From assembly GCA_032718475.1 (NCBI GenBank), contig JAUCBJ010001661.1, positions 1 to 64,000 of the forward strand: a stretch of 64,000 nucleotides of DNA. Reading direction: 5' to 3'. The DNA is from Nemertoderma westbladi (taxonomy: Eukaryota; Xenacoelomorpha; Nemertodermatida; Nemertodermatidae). Below the pieces are notes generated by a model. That model worked only from the letters and a program-made list of their open reading frames with translations. It was not told where the DNA came from and did not search any database. Below are positions 30,234 to 40,168 of the stretch, in pieces (position 1 is the stretch's first letter; each line of letters starts with the position of its first letter). The translations under genes and the position numbers were made by a program.

Positions 30234-31230
30234 TTCTTTTCGACCTACGCGTAGCTACTCGTAGTTCGTAACATTGGGTCATATATCACCAGTTTCAGAG
30301 TTTTAACATTAACTACGCGTAGGTGCTACGTATAACACTACGCGTAGGTGCTACCCATAACTATGCCTATACGACGTTTATGATTAGTAGGCCTACGTAT
30401 TCCAAGCGGTTCAGTACTAAAATAAGACAATACTGTATGTTCAATAAACAACCCACACAAACCATCAATGCTTTCAACAGTAATGTATCCTATACCTGTA
30501 TACTCTATATAAAGGCATACGCTAAGACTACATATTCTTCAATTCATGCGTTGTGGGCGCTAAAATGTGTTAATAATGTTTAGTTCTAATAAGTTCTTTA
30601 ATCGATTCTCCATTGCTTTCTATTGCCTTTGTTCACGATAGGGCAAGGATATATTTAATATGTTAACCCCTTGACAAGGGAAGGAGGAGACTAAATTGTC
30701 TACCATGATTGGTTGCACTTGTTATTTGACCAAACAATTGAATTATGCAGTATTTATCAGTTTCGCTTAACAACTTCACCGGTAGACTGGTAGCTTACTA
30801 CTGTAGAATATTTCAATAATCCAATGGAAACAAAGATACTTACTTGAATCATGAGAAGTGAATTTTAAGTCTACTTTTTATCCATCCTGTGTTTGTATGT
30901 GAAAGAGCCGAATATTATTTATTGCCAGTGCTGTAGAGATATGAGCTTCCGATTCTGTTATTCCATTTGTCTGATAATCAGATACCTGACATATACCGAT
31001 ACTTGCCTAACAACTCAACCCTACCGAACCTGAAATGAAAAATCATTGTTATCAGGACTGCTACGCGTAGCACCTACGCGTAGTTTCAAATACCTACGCG
31101 TAGTTCCGAAATAACTACGCGTTTTTTAAAACACCTACGCGTAGTTGTTAAAAAGGCAGTAAGACGGTCCCTACCGGTAAATGACAGGAATGGAAGTTAC
31201 AAACTACGCGTAGCTACGCGTAGGCCGAAA
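30234..31230. mobile_element. Inverted-repeat element rich in CTACGCGTAG palindromes
   Basis: The left end (CTTTTCGACCTACGCGTAGC, about 30236) and right end (inverse of CTTTTCGGCCTACGCGTAGC, about 31230) form terminal inverted repeats of about 37 bp. Inside both ends are further copies of the palindrome CTACGCGTAG, most densely at 31060-31145. There is no transposase frame and no clear target duplication. It is probably a non-autonomous DNA transposon with subterminal binding sites. Confidence 0.65.
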
Positions 31231-33115
31231 AGATTTAGGTTTTGGTCCACATTTCTTGAAACCAACTTTTTTGGACTCAGCGTGATCGACTCTACAAAAG
31301 TTATCTTATAGAATTTTTAATTAGTCAATTTTATTTTAATGAATTAATTAAATTAAATTAATTAATTATTATCATATTTTTAATTAAAAATGGCTAATTA
31401 GAAAAAATGGTAATATTTATCAAAATTCCATAATAGAACTTTTAAAGAGCTTCCAAAGCTCGTTCGAATGAGCCATAAACGAAAAAAATTGGTTGAAAAA
31501 TGACGGAGGGGTAGTGATTTGAAAATGAAAAATGTAATTCCGAGAAAATGCCCTTCAAAGTTTAAACCGTCCCACCAAAATTGGCTGTCTGTGTTCTGGT
31601 TGGTTAATTATTTCTGGCACGAAGGATGCACACCAACGAGCTAAAATGTTCGTTATTGGGGTTTTCGGGGTCGCTGATTTCATTTCCGATGTCAGTTTAA
31701 ATTTTTGGTGGAATCTAGTCTATCTATCTGTCTGTCGGTCTTCTGTCTTTCTTACAATTTGACGGACAGACCGTCATACGGAAAAACAGTGCTAACTCGA
31801 GAACTGAAAGAGGTCTCACTAAGCGGTTTTCAGATTTGTAATCCTCATTAAATTATGCTCTAGGTGAAATAAAGAAACAATAATTTGAAAATTTTACCTG
31901 AGGGGGGGGGTTATACCCCCCCCCCCCCCCCCCCCCTCCCTTAAATTAACGTATTATTGGCCGGGGTTACTACGTTAAAAATATACATAAATTTTACTCA
32001 AATCATACTAATTAACTCATGTCTGAAAATAACGTTAACAACCGTATATTATGAACGTTATTTATGAACGTACCATTACGTTAAATTAACGTATTATTGG
32101 CCGGGGTTACTACGTTAAATAAATACGTTAAATAAATACGTCAATAATACGTTAAAAAATACGTCACTAATACGTTATTTTTGATTCAAAAGCATAAAAA
32201 AGATCAAGTTTGAGATTTACTTCATGGACCACAGCGGCAGTTAGTTGGTGGACCTGCCTGCACACACAAGGGAGTGGAGGCTAACCCTAACCTACACAGC
32301 CTACGCCTACACCCCTACACCTACTATACCTTAGGAGTGGAACCTTCAATGCATTTAGGCAAAATAAATAGCGGATTATTTCTGAGAAGAATTATGATGA
32401 CTTTGATCAATTGCTAAGAAATTTGTTTAGATTCATATAAAATACTATCACATACCTATTTGGCCTCCACGTTAGATAAAACATTTGATTAAATTATTTA
32501 AATTTATTAGTTATCAAACAATTTAATTGATAATTTAAAATTAATTTATAGGAAATTAATAACTATTTAGAGTCTGACGTCATTCTTGCGTTTTTTGCAG
32601 ACGCTGGGGGTAGAATGAAACCAATTTATTGTATTAACTACTGTATATCAAACCTCACCAATCATTTAAAGATGGTAACGAACGGTGTTTATTTTATTTA
32701 GCCTCTCACACTGAATAAACGTAGTGCCGTTTTTATATAAATAAATGGCAGTCGAAAATGAATTTATTTAACAAATTTTGCCCGAATAAAAAATAATTCT
32801 AAGCTAAATTTACGGTATATCGGTAATATAAATCGGCATAACGTACTGTACTACAGTATATAGGGACTAAATCAACTTCTATAAACAAAAATATGAGAAA
32901 TAAACAAAACGATATCAAAACTACAGTATAAAAAAATAATACCAAAATTGAAAGAAATATTGAATATTGCATCGTTATAAATTCAATAATATTGCACATC
33001 ACAATAATATATTGAAGAACATGTAAACTAATTAATATTGCAGTTACAGTAGTTATATTATGGGAGTACAAAATAAACACCTCTAAGACCCAACACCTTA
33101 AAGACCAAAGACCCT
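31231..33115. other. Non-coding stretch between transposons
   Basis: No gene. It contains a G-run/C-run pair (about 31902-31936, which could fold back) and a direct repeat of about 37 bp ('ttaacgtattattggccggg' at about 31946 and 32084). It also holds a region rich in ACGTTA words (31970-32180). The rest is AT-rich. Confidence 0.5.
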
Positions 33116-33242
33116 ACAAAAGTAAGACCCCCCAACCCCGCCCTGCCTGGTACAAAAGTAAATCCCCCTGGTACAAAAGTACAGTAAGACCCCTGGTACT
33201 GTACAAACGTAAGGCCCACAGGTACAAACGTAAGACCCCCCC
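33116..33242. repeat. C-rich 20-bp minisatellite, left half
   Basis: Imperfect copies of GTACAAAAGTAAGACCCCCTG. The same repeat continues to the right of BEL element 2 at 50609-51265, so the element split one array. Confidence 0.85.
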
Positions 33243-34413
33243 TGTTTGCGCTTTTAAGACCTTTGACAGTTTAACCTGCCAAATTAGGATGTCTTTTGGA
33301 TGATATATATTCTTTAGCTTATGACGAGTATTTGATACACTACATTAGCCGAAGCCAGTCTATGCGCAATCATTCACCCGTTGGATATACCCGGGAGACT
33401 GAGTTCGGAGCTTAATGATTGATGGTGTAAGCCTACTGTATTATTCGACTGATCGTAATATATAATCTCTGACTAATATTATTCACTTTCGGGAAATATT
33501 AACAGTTCCTTTAGGACGTGGCGCTCTAAATATATAAACAGAGTTATGGCTTAAACTAGACACAACGAAAAGGCTATAGATTTACGTATATGGCGCATTC
33601 TTTAGGAGATGCTTTGTTATCAGTTACGATCATACACAATGCTGCACAATACTGCACACTAATCTGCCGACCTTCACTAAATTTGGTCACGTATAAAGAG
33701 AGCAACATACAATTTATGTCGGGCATATGAAATAGCATTAGATTCACTTCAAACCACTTAACATAGGTCGCAATCGTTTATCTGTAACCGGTCTCTCTAA
33801 CCTTTAGTATATCAAGAAGGTGGGGTGTCTGACTATTGATCAGTATTCCGATATAATATTTCATCAACCAATATAATGAATAACCGACAGTAAAAGCAGT
33901 AATATTAAGGTATAAATGATTATTAAGTGAATGAGTTAACTCGGTAACTCGCTTGTGCAAATCGTTTGATAACAGATATACGTTCTATAATTAAGCCTAC
34001 TAATGTAAAGCTAAAGAATGCTGATATACGGAGGTGCCAAAAGCCGATGTTCTTAGGCTCTGGGCAAAAACATAACACTGAACTACTGAGTTCTGTATCC
34101 ACCTCCAACACAGAGACAAAAAACGCTCTGATTGGTCGACCGAACAACTAGAGAACAAAGAAACAAAGAAATGTCGACGTGGCAATATCAGCTGTTAGCC
34201 GTCGTCATGGTAGCGACACTGTTTTCAAGAGTATCTAGCTTATCGCGTCACGAGATTGCGGATTATGTCCTCTAAAGTACAAATACAGAAGAAATGACTT
34301 TTATGTCCTCTAAAACACCAGTACAGCAAGGACACGGCCTTTTTATGCCTGGTAAACCAACTACAGAGTACTTTAAGGGAAAATAACCGGTTAATTACGC
34401 AAAAGCTTTTACA
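33243..34413 (-). repeat. 3' LTR of BEL element 2
   Basis: 1171 bp, TG...CA, nearly identical to 49437-50608. It resembles the LTR of element 1 throughout but with many differences (visibly lower identity than gag-pol). The purine-rich GGGAGCGG at about 34421-34414 (minus strand) is the likely polypurine tract. Confidence 0.92.
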
Positions 34414-34491
34414 CCGCTCCCAGAAAATGGGATTTGAGTCTATAAAATATAACAAATCACAGTTTCTAAAATATAAAAATACTCTAAACAG

Positions 34492-36267
34492 TTAGTCTTT
34501 CTTACGCGGACGGCGTTTACGCAGTTTTTTGAGGCTAGCAAGAGTCCTTTTCTCTTTGGGGCGAGCCACTTTACTAGGAGGGCTGTAACTCCTGGGTGAA
34601 GGGTGCAATACAATTGCATCAGAAGGTTTCGGATTGCGATCGGTGTATCCGCCGGTCGAGGTACCTGGTTGATCGATATCAACTTCCGTGGAGCGAGGTC
34701 TAACAGCCTTTAGGGCGCGCCTCAGGACAGCAGCTCCTACGGGTCCTTGACGGGTTGTCTGGGCAATGGCGGTAGGCGGACTGTGAGTGGTGAGAAACTT
34801 CCTTGGTTTAATAGTTCTTTCCAGCTCGCGTTCTCGGGCTCGATATTCGTAGGGCCGTCGAGATACTTCCTGTAACTCAGGGTGCGAGTTGATAAATAAA
34901 TCGCCATACTCAGGGTCTTGACGGATATAATTGATCAAATGGTATGAAGTAATATCGTTAGGATTGACATTCCTAAGGTATCTTCTAACAAATTTAGTGG
35001 AAATACACTCACCAACACGCTTCATTAGCTCGTAACTCGGTATGCGTGTTTTTTGTTCCACAGACGCTAATAAATAAGGATGGAACGCGTAAACTCCCTC
35101 GTAAGAGCGTCCAGGGTAGTATCGATGACGGGACTCACAATGTAAATCCGCGTTCGCTTCCCAAGCTCGGATGTAGCGCAGGGTAATCATTTCATCTACG
35201 CTCTCTAAATCGTGATTAAAGGGGCAATTATAACTGGCATGTCCTTTAAGTTGACAGTGGTGGCATTGAGTCATAAATTGGGGGCAGACTGCAAAAATAT
35301 GAGAGTTATTAAGTCTGCAATACGCACAATATATCTCCATCATTGGTTGTTCGTGGAAATAGGAACAGGGTACGTCTGAGTCCATAGGAGTGAAATGGTC
35401 TCTCGATGCGCATAATCGACAACGTTTTCGAGAAACATAGTTAGCGTGTCGATAATCGTATGCGGTGAGACATTGTGGACCTTGATACCACTCTAAGACG
35501 TAGTCGTTATTGCTGCTCCGGGGCACTGTAGGCTGAATCGCTTCAGCTTCTAAGCATATTGGTTCGTCTTCCAATTGCATAGCTGAGGTAGGTGCGGCTG
35601 TCTCCGCAAGCTGACCCACTGTCTGAACTTCGACGACAGAATAACCCGTGGGTATTCGGGGTCTTTGTATAACAGATGAGTGCAAGTTCTGTATACAAAC
35701 GTCCTGAAAAAGGGCAAATCCCGCGCTGTTTAGCTTCTCCGCCGCTGAGTCTCTCAGGCTGAGTTTGGTCAGAGTGCGGTCCTTGAACTCACTATCAACG
35801 TTACGGAACGGAGTCAGAAAGCGCCTGAAACATTCAAAGTGGATGAATTTATTGTGTTCATCTAACTTGGCGAGTTTGGTTCCAAGTATTAAGGGATGGG
35901 CGCGTATGGTACGACTGCACACATCGGCTAGCCAACCGGCAAGTGCTGCATTTTCAAAGATCGTGTATATAGCTAAGGAGGGACGAAGTGGAACACTCAT
36001 AAAGCTATACACGGCACCAGGTGCGGTCAACGGTCCATCAAAGTATAAACGAGAATAATGATCTCCGTATACTTGTTGGTAATTTATAGGATTTCCAACC
36101 TTGAAATTCCATCCGTATTCTTGAAAGGCAAGATGTCCGATGGAGGTTCGTTGTACTTTGGTAATTCCGCTGGGTGTATTGGCATACGTAGTGCGGAAGA
36201 AACCTCGGCCTTCTGCCCAAGGAGCAATCAGCTGAGTATCAACGAAGGGGTATGGAATGTTCTCCAT
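34492..36267 (-). CDS. Accessory ORF3 of BEL element 2: three-zinc-knuckle protein
   Basis: 591 residues from the ATG at 36267, downstream of pol, where some retroelements carry an env gene. I see no signal peptide, membrane segment or fusion motif. Instead there is a cysteine/histidine array at about 280-346: CX2CX4HX9C (CRLCASRDHF), CX2CX5HX4C (CAYCRLNNSH) and a canonical retroviral-type knuckle CX2CX4HX4C (CHHCQLKGHASYNC). A basic C-terminus (KRTLASLKKLRKRRPRKK) follows. This suggests a nucleic-acid-binding protein, perhaps related to gag nucleocapsid. The function is unknown. It is intact here and mostly missing in element 1. Expression would need a spliced or subgenomic mRNA, since it lies about 3 kb past pol. 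Confidence 0.8.
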   Translation of the reverse strand: MENIPYPFVDTQLIAPWAEGRGFFRTTYANTPSGITKVQRTSIGHLAFQEYGWNFKVGNPINYQQVYGDHYSRLYFDGPLTAPGAVYSFMSVPLRPSLAIYTIFENAALAGWLADVCSRTIRAHPLILGTKLAKLDEHNKFIHFECFRRFLTPFRNVDSEFKDRTLTKLSLRDSAAEKLNSAGFALFQDVCIQNLHSSVIQRPRIPTGYSVVEVQTVGQLAETAAPTSAMQLEDEPICLEAEAIQPTVPRSSNNDYVLEWYQGPQCLTAYDYRHANYVSRKRCRLCASRDHFTPMDSDVPCSYFHEQPMMEIYCAYCRLNNSHIFAVCPQFMTQCHHCQLKGHASYNCPFNHDLESVDEMITLRYIRAWEANADLHCESRHRYYPGRSYEGVYAFHPYLLASVEQKTRIPSYELMKRVGECISTKFVRRYLRNVNPNDITSYHLINYIRQDPEYGDLFINSHPELQEVSRRPYEYRARERELERTIKPRKFLTTHSPPTAIAQTTRQGPVGAAVLRRALKAVRPRSTEVDIDQPGTSTGGYTDRNPKPSDAIVLHPSPRSYSPPSKVARPKEKRTLASLKKLRKRRPRKKD

Positions 36268-36389
36268 GTTCCCGTTGTATGCCTAATATGTTCTCCGCCA
36301 TGGATGATCGAGAGCAGAGGAAAAATTATTTCGCATTCTGAAATATTCAGAAATACGATCTCAGTAGGAGGATTGTAACATTCGAGGAC

Positions 36390-37126
36390 TATCTCCAACT
36401 GAATTTATCCCCAGTGCGATGAGGTAAACACCAGTCCAAGGATATGTTTGTCTCAGTTGTTCTACATAAGATTTATATATCCAATCATTGAGGGAGGTGA
36501 ACAACCAAATTTATGACACATAATGGTACCAGTTGTTCACAAACCATCCGCGTGTCCTTTCAGTCCTTGTATCACGGTTGTGGACTTAAGGAAATTATTG
36601 ATGGTTGATTTTCTAATCAACAACGAGGGGGTGGAAGTTGATATCATAAATATCAACAGAATGGCACATGGACAAGAGGTGCGGACACCAATATGAGCAT
36701 CCAAATAAACAGTAAAGGGTGGGGAGATTTATTAGGAGGCGGTATGATCCATACCACGATACAACTAGGATTGGTCGATCGTCTCCCAAAGTTCCGAGCG
36801 CATTGGGAAGAGAAGGTGTGACGAAGTGGGTTGTATTTTCAATAGCGATGTATAGAGGGATAAAGGGAGTAAAGAGGAGGGAGGATATAGGGTAGTATCC
36901 ATAAGATACCACAATGGACCAGTTTTCCGTCACGTCATCATTCATTCTTGTCTTTTAATTGTGACACTGATCACAAGAATTACAAGAAAACGATGAGGGA
37001 AGAGAAATTTACAGCCTCCCGATGGAGACCGCCCGCGAGCACCCGTGCCCCGGGGAAAACTATTGACATTATGGACCCTGGACATTAACACACGTCTCTT
37101 CTCCAGTGGTTCTCCTATATTTGTCT
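36390..37126. other. Non-coding between the two accessory ORFs of element 2
   Basis: No supported gene. A C/G-rich stretch near 37015-37050 (GCCCGCGAGCACCCGTGCC) stands out. It has no counterpart in element 1 by eye. Confidence 0.4.
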
Positions 37127-37525
37127 TTACAAGCCTTCATCCACGTTCTTTCTTTCGAGCTGATTTCGAATAGAGTTCTCATGTTCTATTCTCGGTTTAT
37201 CGTTCCGACTCCGCTGGGTATGATATTTAAATAAAACCATTTCCCTTTCGGTATCCACATCGTCCGTATCGTGTAAATCGATAGGGTGGCCGGTAGTTAA
37301 GAAGTCCATATACGTACCATTACGATGCGTATAGCGAGCGGTGAACTTTCTATAGTCCAATTCACGCGTAAGTTGCTCCGGGGACATTGGCGGTTCGATA
37401 TAACGACCATCATCCTCCGTAGTAGTTGGACCAGCGTCGCCGCGTATCAAGCTATCGACAAACGCTTGTAAAGGTAGAGTATATCGCTCCCTGATGCCAA
37501 GATCATCTTCTATCAACTCAGTCAT
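37127..37525 (-). CDS. Small accessory ORF of BEL element 2, unrecognised
   Basis: 132 codons from the ATG at 37525 (MTELIEDDLGIRERYTL). The core (RYTLPLQAFVDSLIRGD, DGRYIEPPMSPEQL, ELDYRKF, NGTYMDFLTTGH) is shared with 9351-9728 in element 1. It is acidic and soluble-looking with no known domain. It might be a leader exon spliced to ORF3, but I cannot fix a splice pair. Confidence 0.55.
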   Translation of the reverse strand: MTELIEDDLGIRERYTLPLQAFVDSLIRGDAGPTTTEDDGRYIEPPMSPEQLTRELDYRKFTARYTHRNGTYMDFLTTGHPIDLHDTDDVDTEREMVLFKYHTQRSRNDKPRIEHENSIRNQLERKNVDEGL

Positions 37526-37559
37526 ATCTGCTATGAGTTTATCAATATTATAATGAGTC

Positions 37560-39166
37560 TATATATATTAGGCTAGCGGGCGTCGCTGCCTACCCCTCTT
37601 TTGCCCCCGGACAGTGTAAGATCCTCAGCGCCGATGTACCGTCGTCGCTGTGCTTTCGCCAACGATGTAGCTACACAACGACAACGATAACCGGCACAAG
37701 TCACTTAACTGTCCGTCCCAAAGGCTTAGATGTACTGCAGGTTCTTCTTGGAGAGTTAGGGTTACTTTCACAATTGCGACTCGCTACTGTAAACACACCT
37801 TAGTAGTAACATTCACCTACAAACGCACAAATTCAACACAACTGCAACAAACTGCACACATTCGGGCCATTTGTCCGTTAGTCAGTACCTTCCAGAATGT
37901 CACTGTATTTATTATGTATCCTTGGATACTAGCAGTGCGCTATTTATTCCCTATGCTATTCAATGGGGCATGCTTTCTATTGTTCTTTTAACTCACTTCT
38001 AATTCTAGCGTGGTTGTTGCCATGGTGACATTATGGAAAGCTAGCGGTAGAATTAGGGTAATTCTCATGCATACAGATCTGGGATGCTATTTAATAGTAA
38101 TTCTTTAATGGTCAATATCCCCTTTATACATGATTCTATGAATTTTATCGGCTATTGACTATACATTGGAGATTCTCGCACACAAATACACTTAATAGAG
38201 TGAATCTCCGCTCCCATGATCTATTAATTAATGGAATTTTGGGAATGTTATAAATTGTACAAAATGACAATTTATTAAATTCATTTAAAGCATGAATTTA
38301 AATTTATTCCCGTGAATTTTATTATTTGATGTTAAAATTGACACAATTTGATTCCAGAGCAGGTCTGGGGACATAGGATCCTCAATTCTATGAAAATTGT
38401 CTTTTAAGAGTATCGGTAAGTGCTACGATATCTTAATCGACTAGAATTTTAAAGGATCTGATATTTGACAGATTTTTGTAAATATTAATAATTAATATTT
38501 AGGATGGGCACCAGTTTATTCCAGAACTTGTCTGGGGACGTTAACCATTGATTCTAGAAATTTGTCTTTCAAGTATATCGGTGGGTGCCGCGATATCTTA
38601 ATCGACTAGAATTGCAGATGGTCAAAGGGTTTAACAGATTTATTTTGCGTTATACGCTACTGTTAAAGGGACATCACGCTACTATATGTATTATTTAATA
38701 TACGGTATGAGAGCAATATCGCACGAAGCAATGTCAGTGTGAAGAGGCAAGTCGTTTCCAAGGTCTACCCAGAGCTTGGTTTAGCTGAGACACGAGGATC
38801 TGAACTTTGCATTCCTAATACTCTGCCTACCAATAATACTTAAATATAGTAGTGGCTTTATTGTACTTTAAAGGTACGGATATTTCATCTTACTGTAGTC
38901 ACGTATTTATAATGTAATACGGGCAGTAAGGAAAGAGAAAAAGAATTATTTCTCGCCGTCGCACTAAATATATAATATACGTAATTAAATAATAAACGCG
39001 AATATATATTGCACTAATCTACTAAATAATCTCTAAAATACTATACTACTAAATAAAATTAAATAAAACGATTAAAATAAAATTACATAATAATACATAC
39101 ATAAATATAAAAATAAAACAAATACAAATATAAAGTAATATGGTCACACACCCACGCCAGCCGTTG
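37560..39166. other. Untranslated region after pol, element 2
   Basis: No coding frame. It is collinear with 9780-11399 of element 1 and includes the duplicated motif. Confidence 0.6.
38349..38613 (-). repeat. Duplicated conserved non-coding motif in element 2
   Basis: Copies at 38349-38446 and 38516-38613 share TCTGGGGAC, CGATATCTTAATCGACTAGAATT and the spacing seen at 10577-10856 in element 1. Confidence 0.65.
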
Positions 39167-39457
39167 TTAAGTTGGGGAGTCCCTAGATGTTTGTTGGATT
39201 AGGGAGGTGGTCGTGGGAAGAGTATCTTGTCTCCCATAGTTTCCGGAGAGTTCTCTGTCTCTTTCCAGTAAACATAAACGTCCCACCGGGCGATTGAGCT
39301 GCTGCGTCTCGAAGACAATTCCCGGTTTCTTGAAGTTACGTCGCATGACGACGAGTTCTACCGATCGCACCAAACCGTCATCCGAGATGTGGGTCTCGAT
39401 GATACGACCTGTCTGCCACCTCTTACGTGGAAGATCTACATCCACAATAAGAACCAT
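39167..39457 (-). pseudogene. C-terminal end of element 2 pol after a stop
   Basis: Matches the last ~96 residues of element 1 ORF2 (GDMVLIVDxDLPRKRWQTGR block, DUF5641-like). It is cut off from the integrase frame by an in-frame stop at about 39500-39502, where element 1 has an arginine codon (CGA to TGA on the coding strand). Confidence 0.8.
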
Positions 39458-39499
39458 GTCTCCAGCGCTAACGTTTTCTTGCTGCGCAAACCACTTAGT

Positions 39500-40168
39500 T
39501 CAAAGTTGTAGTGTGGGCAGATAATGTTTTTCGAAATGGTCAGCGAAACGACGGGATAACAACTGCATGAGTTGCCAAGTTTGTCGGCAGTATTCGTCTC
39601 CGTCTGTGATTTCCGATTGTGGGAGCATGGCTACAGGTTTCTTCAGTAGGAAGTGCGCGGGTGTTAGCGCTTCCAGGGAATCGGGACTCGATGAGACTGG
39701 CATAAGCGGTCTCTCGTTGAGATAGGCGGCGATTTCTTCCATTAACGTCCGCAAAAGTTCGTCGGTGAGATAAGCGCGGCAAGGCACTATAAAATGAAAT
39801 GCTGTCTTCACGCTTCTTATTAATCTCTCCCAACTTCCTCCCCACCAAGGGGCGTCGGCGGCGTTGAAGGTCCAACTAGACGCTGTTACTCGTAGTTGGT
39901 CGTCCACCTGTCTTTGGTTCCAATCTTTGACGTAAGCTTTGATTTCATTGTTAGCACCAATGAAGTTTGTTCCCTTATCAGATCTCATCGTGTTACTAGT
40001 GCCAAAGCGAGCGATCTGTCGTCGTAAGCTTAATAGAAAGCTGTTGGTAGATAAATCGTTCACCATATCGAGATGGATGGCTCTACAAGTCATACAAACA
40101 AAGATTACACACCATCTCTTGACTATAGTCCTAGCACGATATACTTCAATAGGGCCAAATAAATCCAC
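39500..40168 (-). pseudogene. Element 2 integrase catalytic region, frame-shifted
   Basis: 222 codons with DLFGPIEV, RSDKGTNF and WWGGSWERLI, that is, all three catalytic acidic residues. It is separated from the upstream frame by loss of one G in a G run (plus strand about 40190, GGG in element 1 and GG here), and it ends at a premature TGA. Integrase from this copy is therefore not made as part of the polyprotein. Confidence 0.85.

Noticed and set aside
34492-36267. Envelope-like gene for accessory ORF3
   Set aside because: No signal peptide, transmembrane anchor or fusion-peptide-like stretch; instead zinc knuckles and a basic tail.
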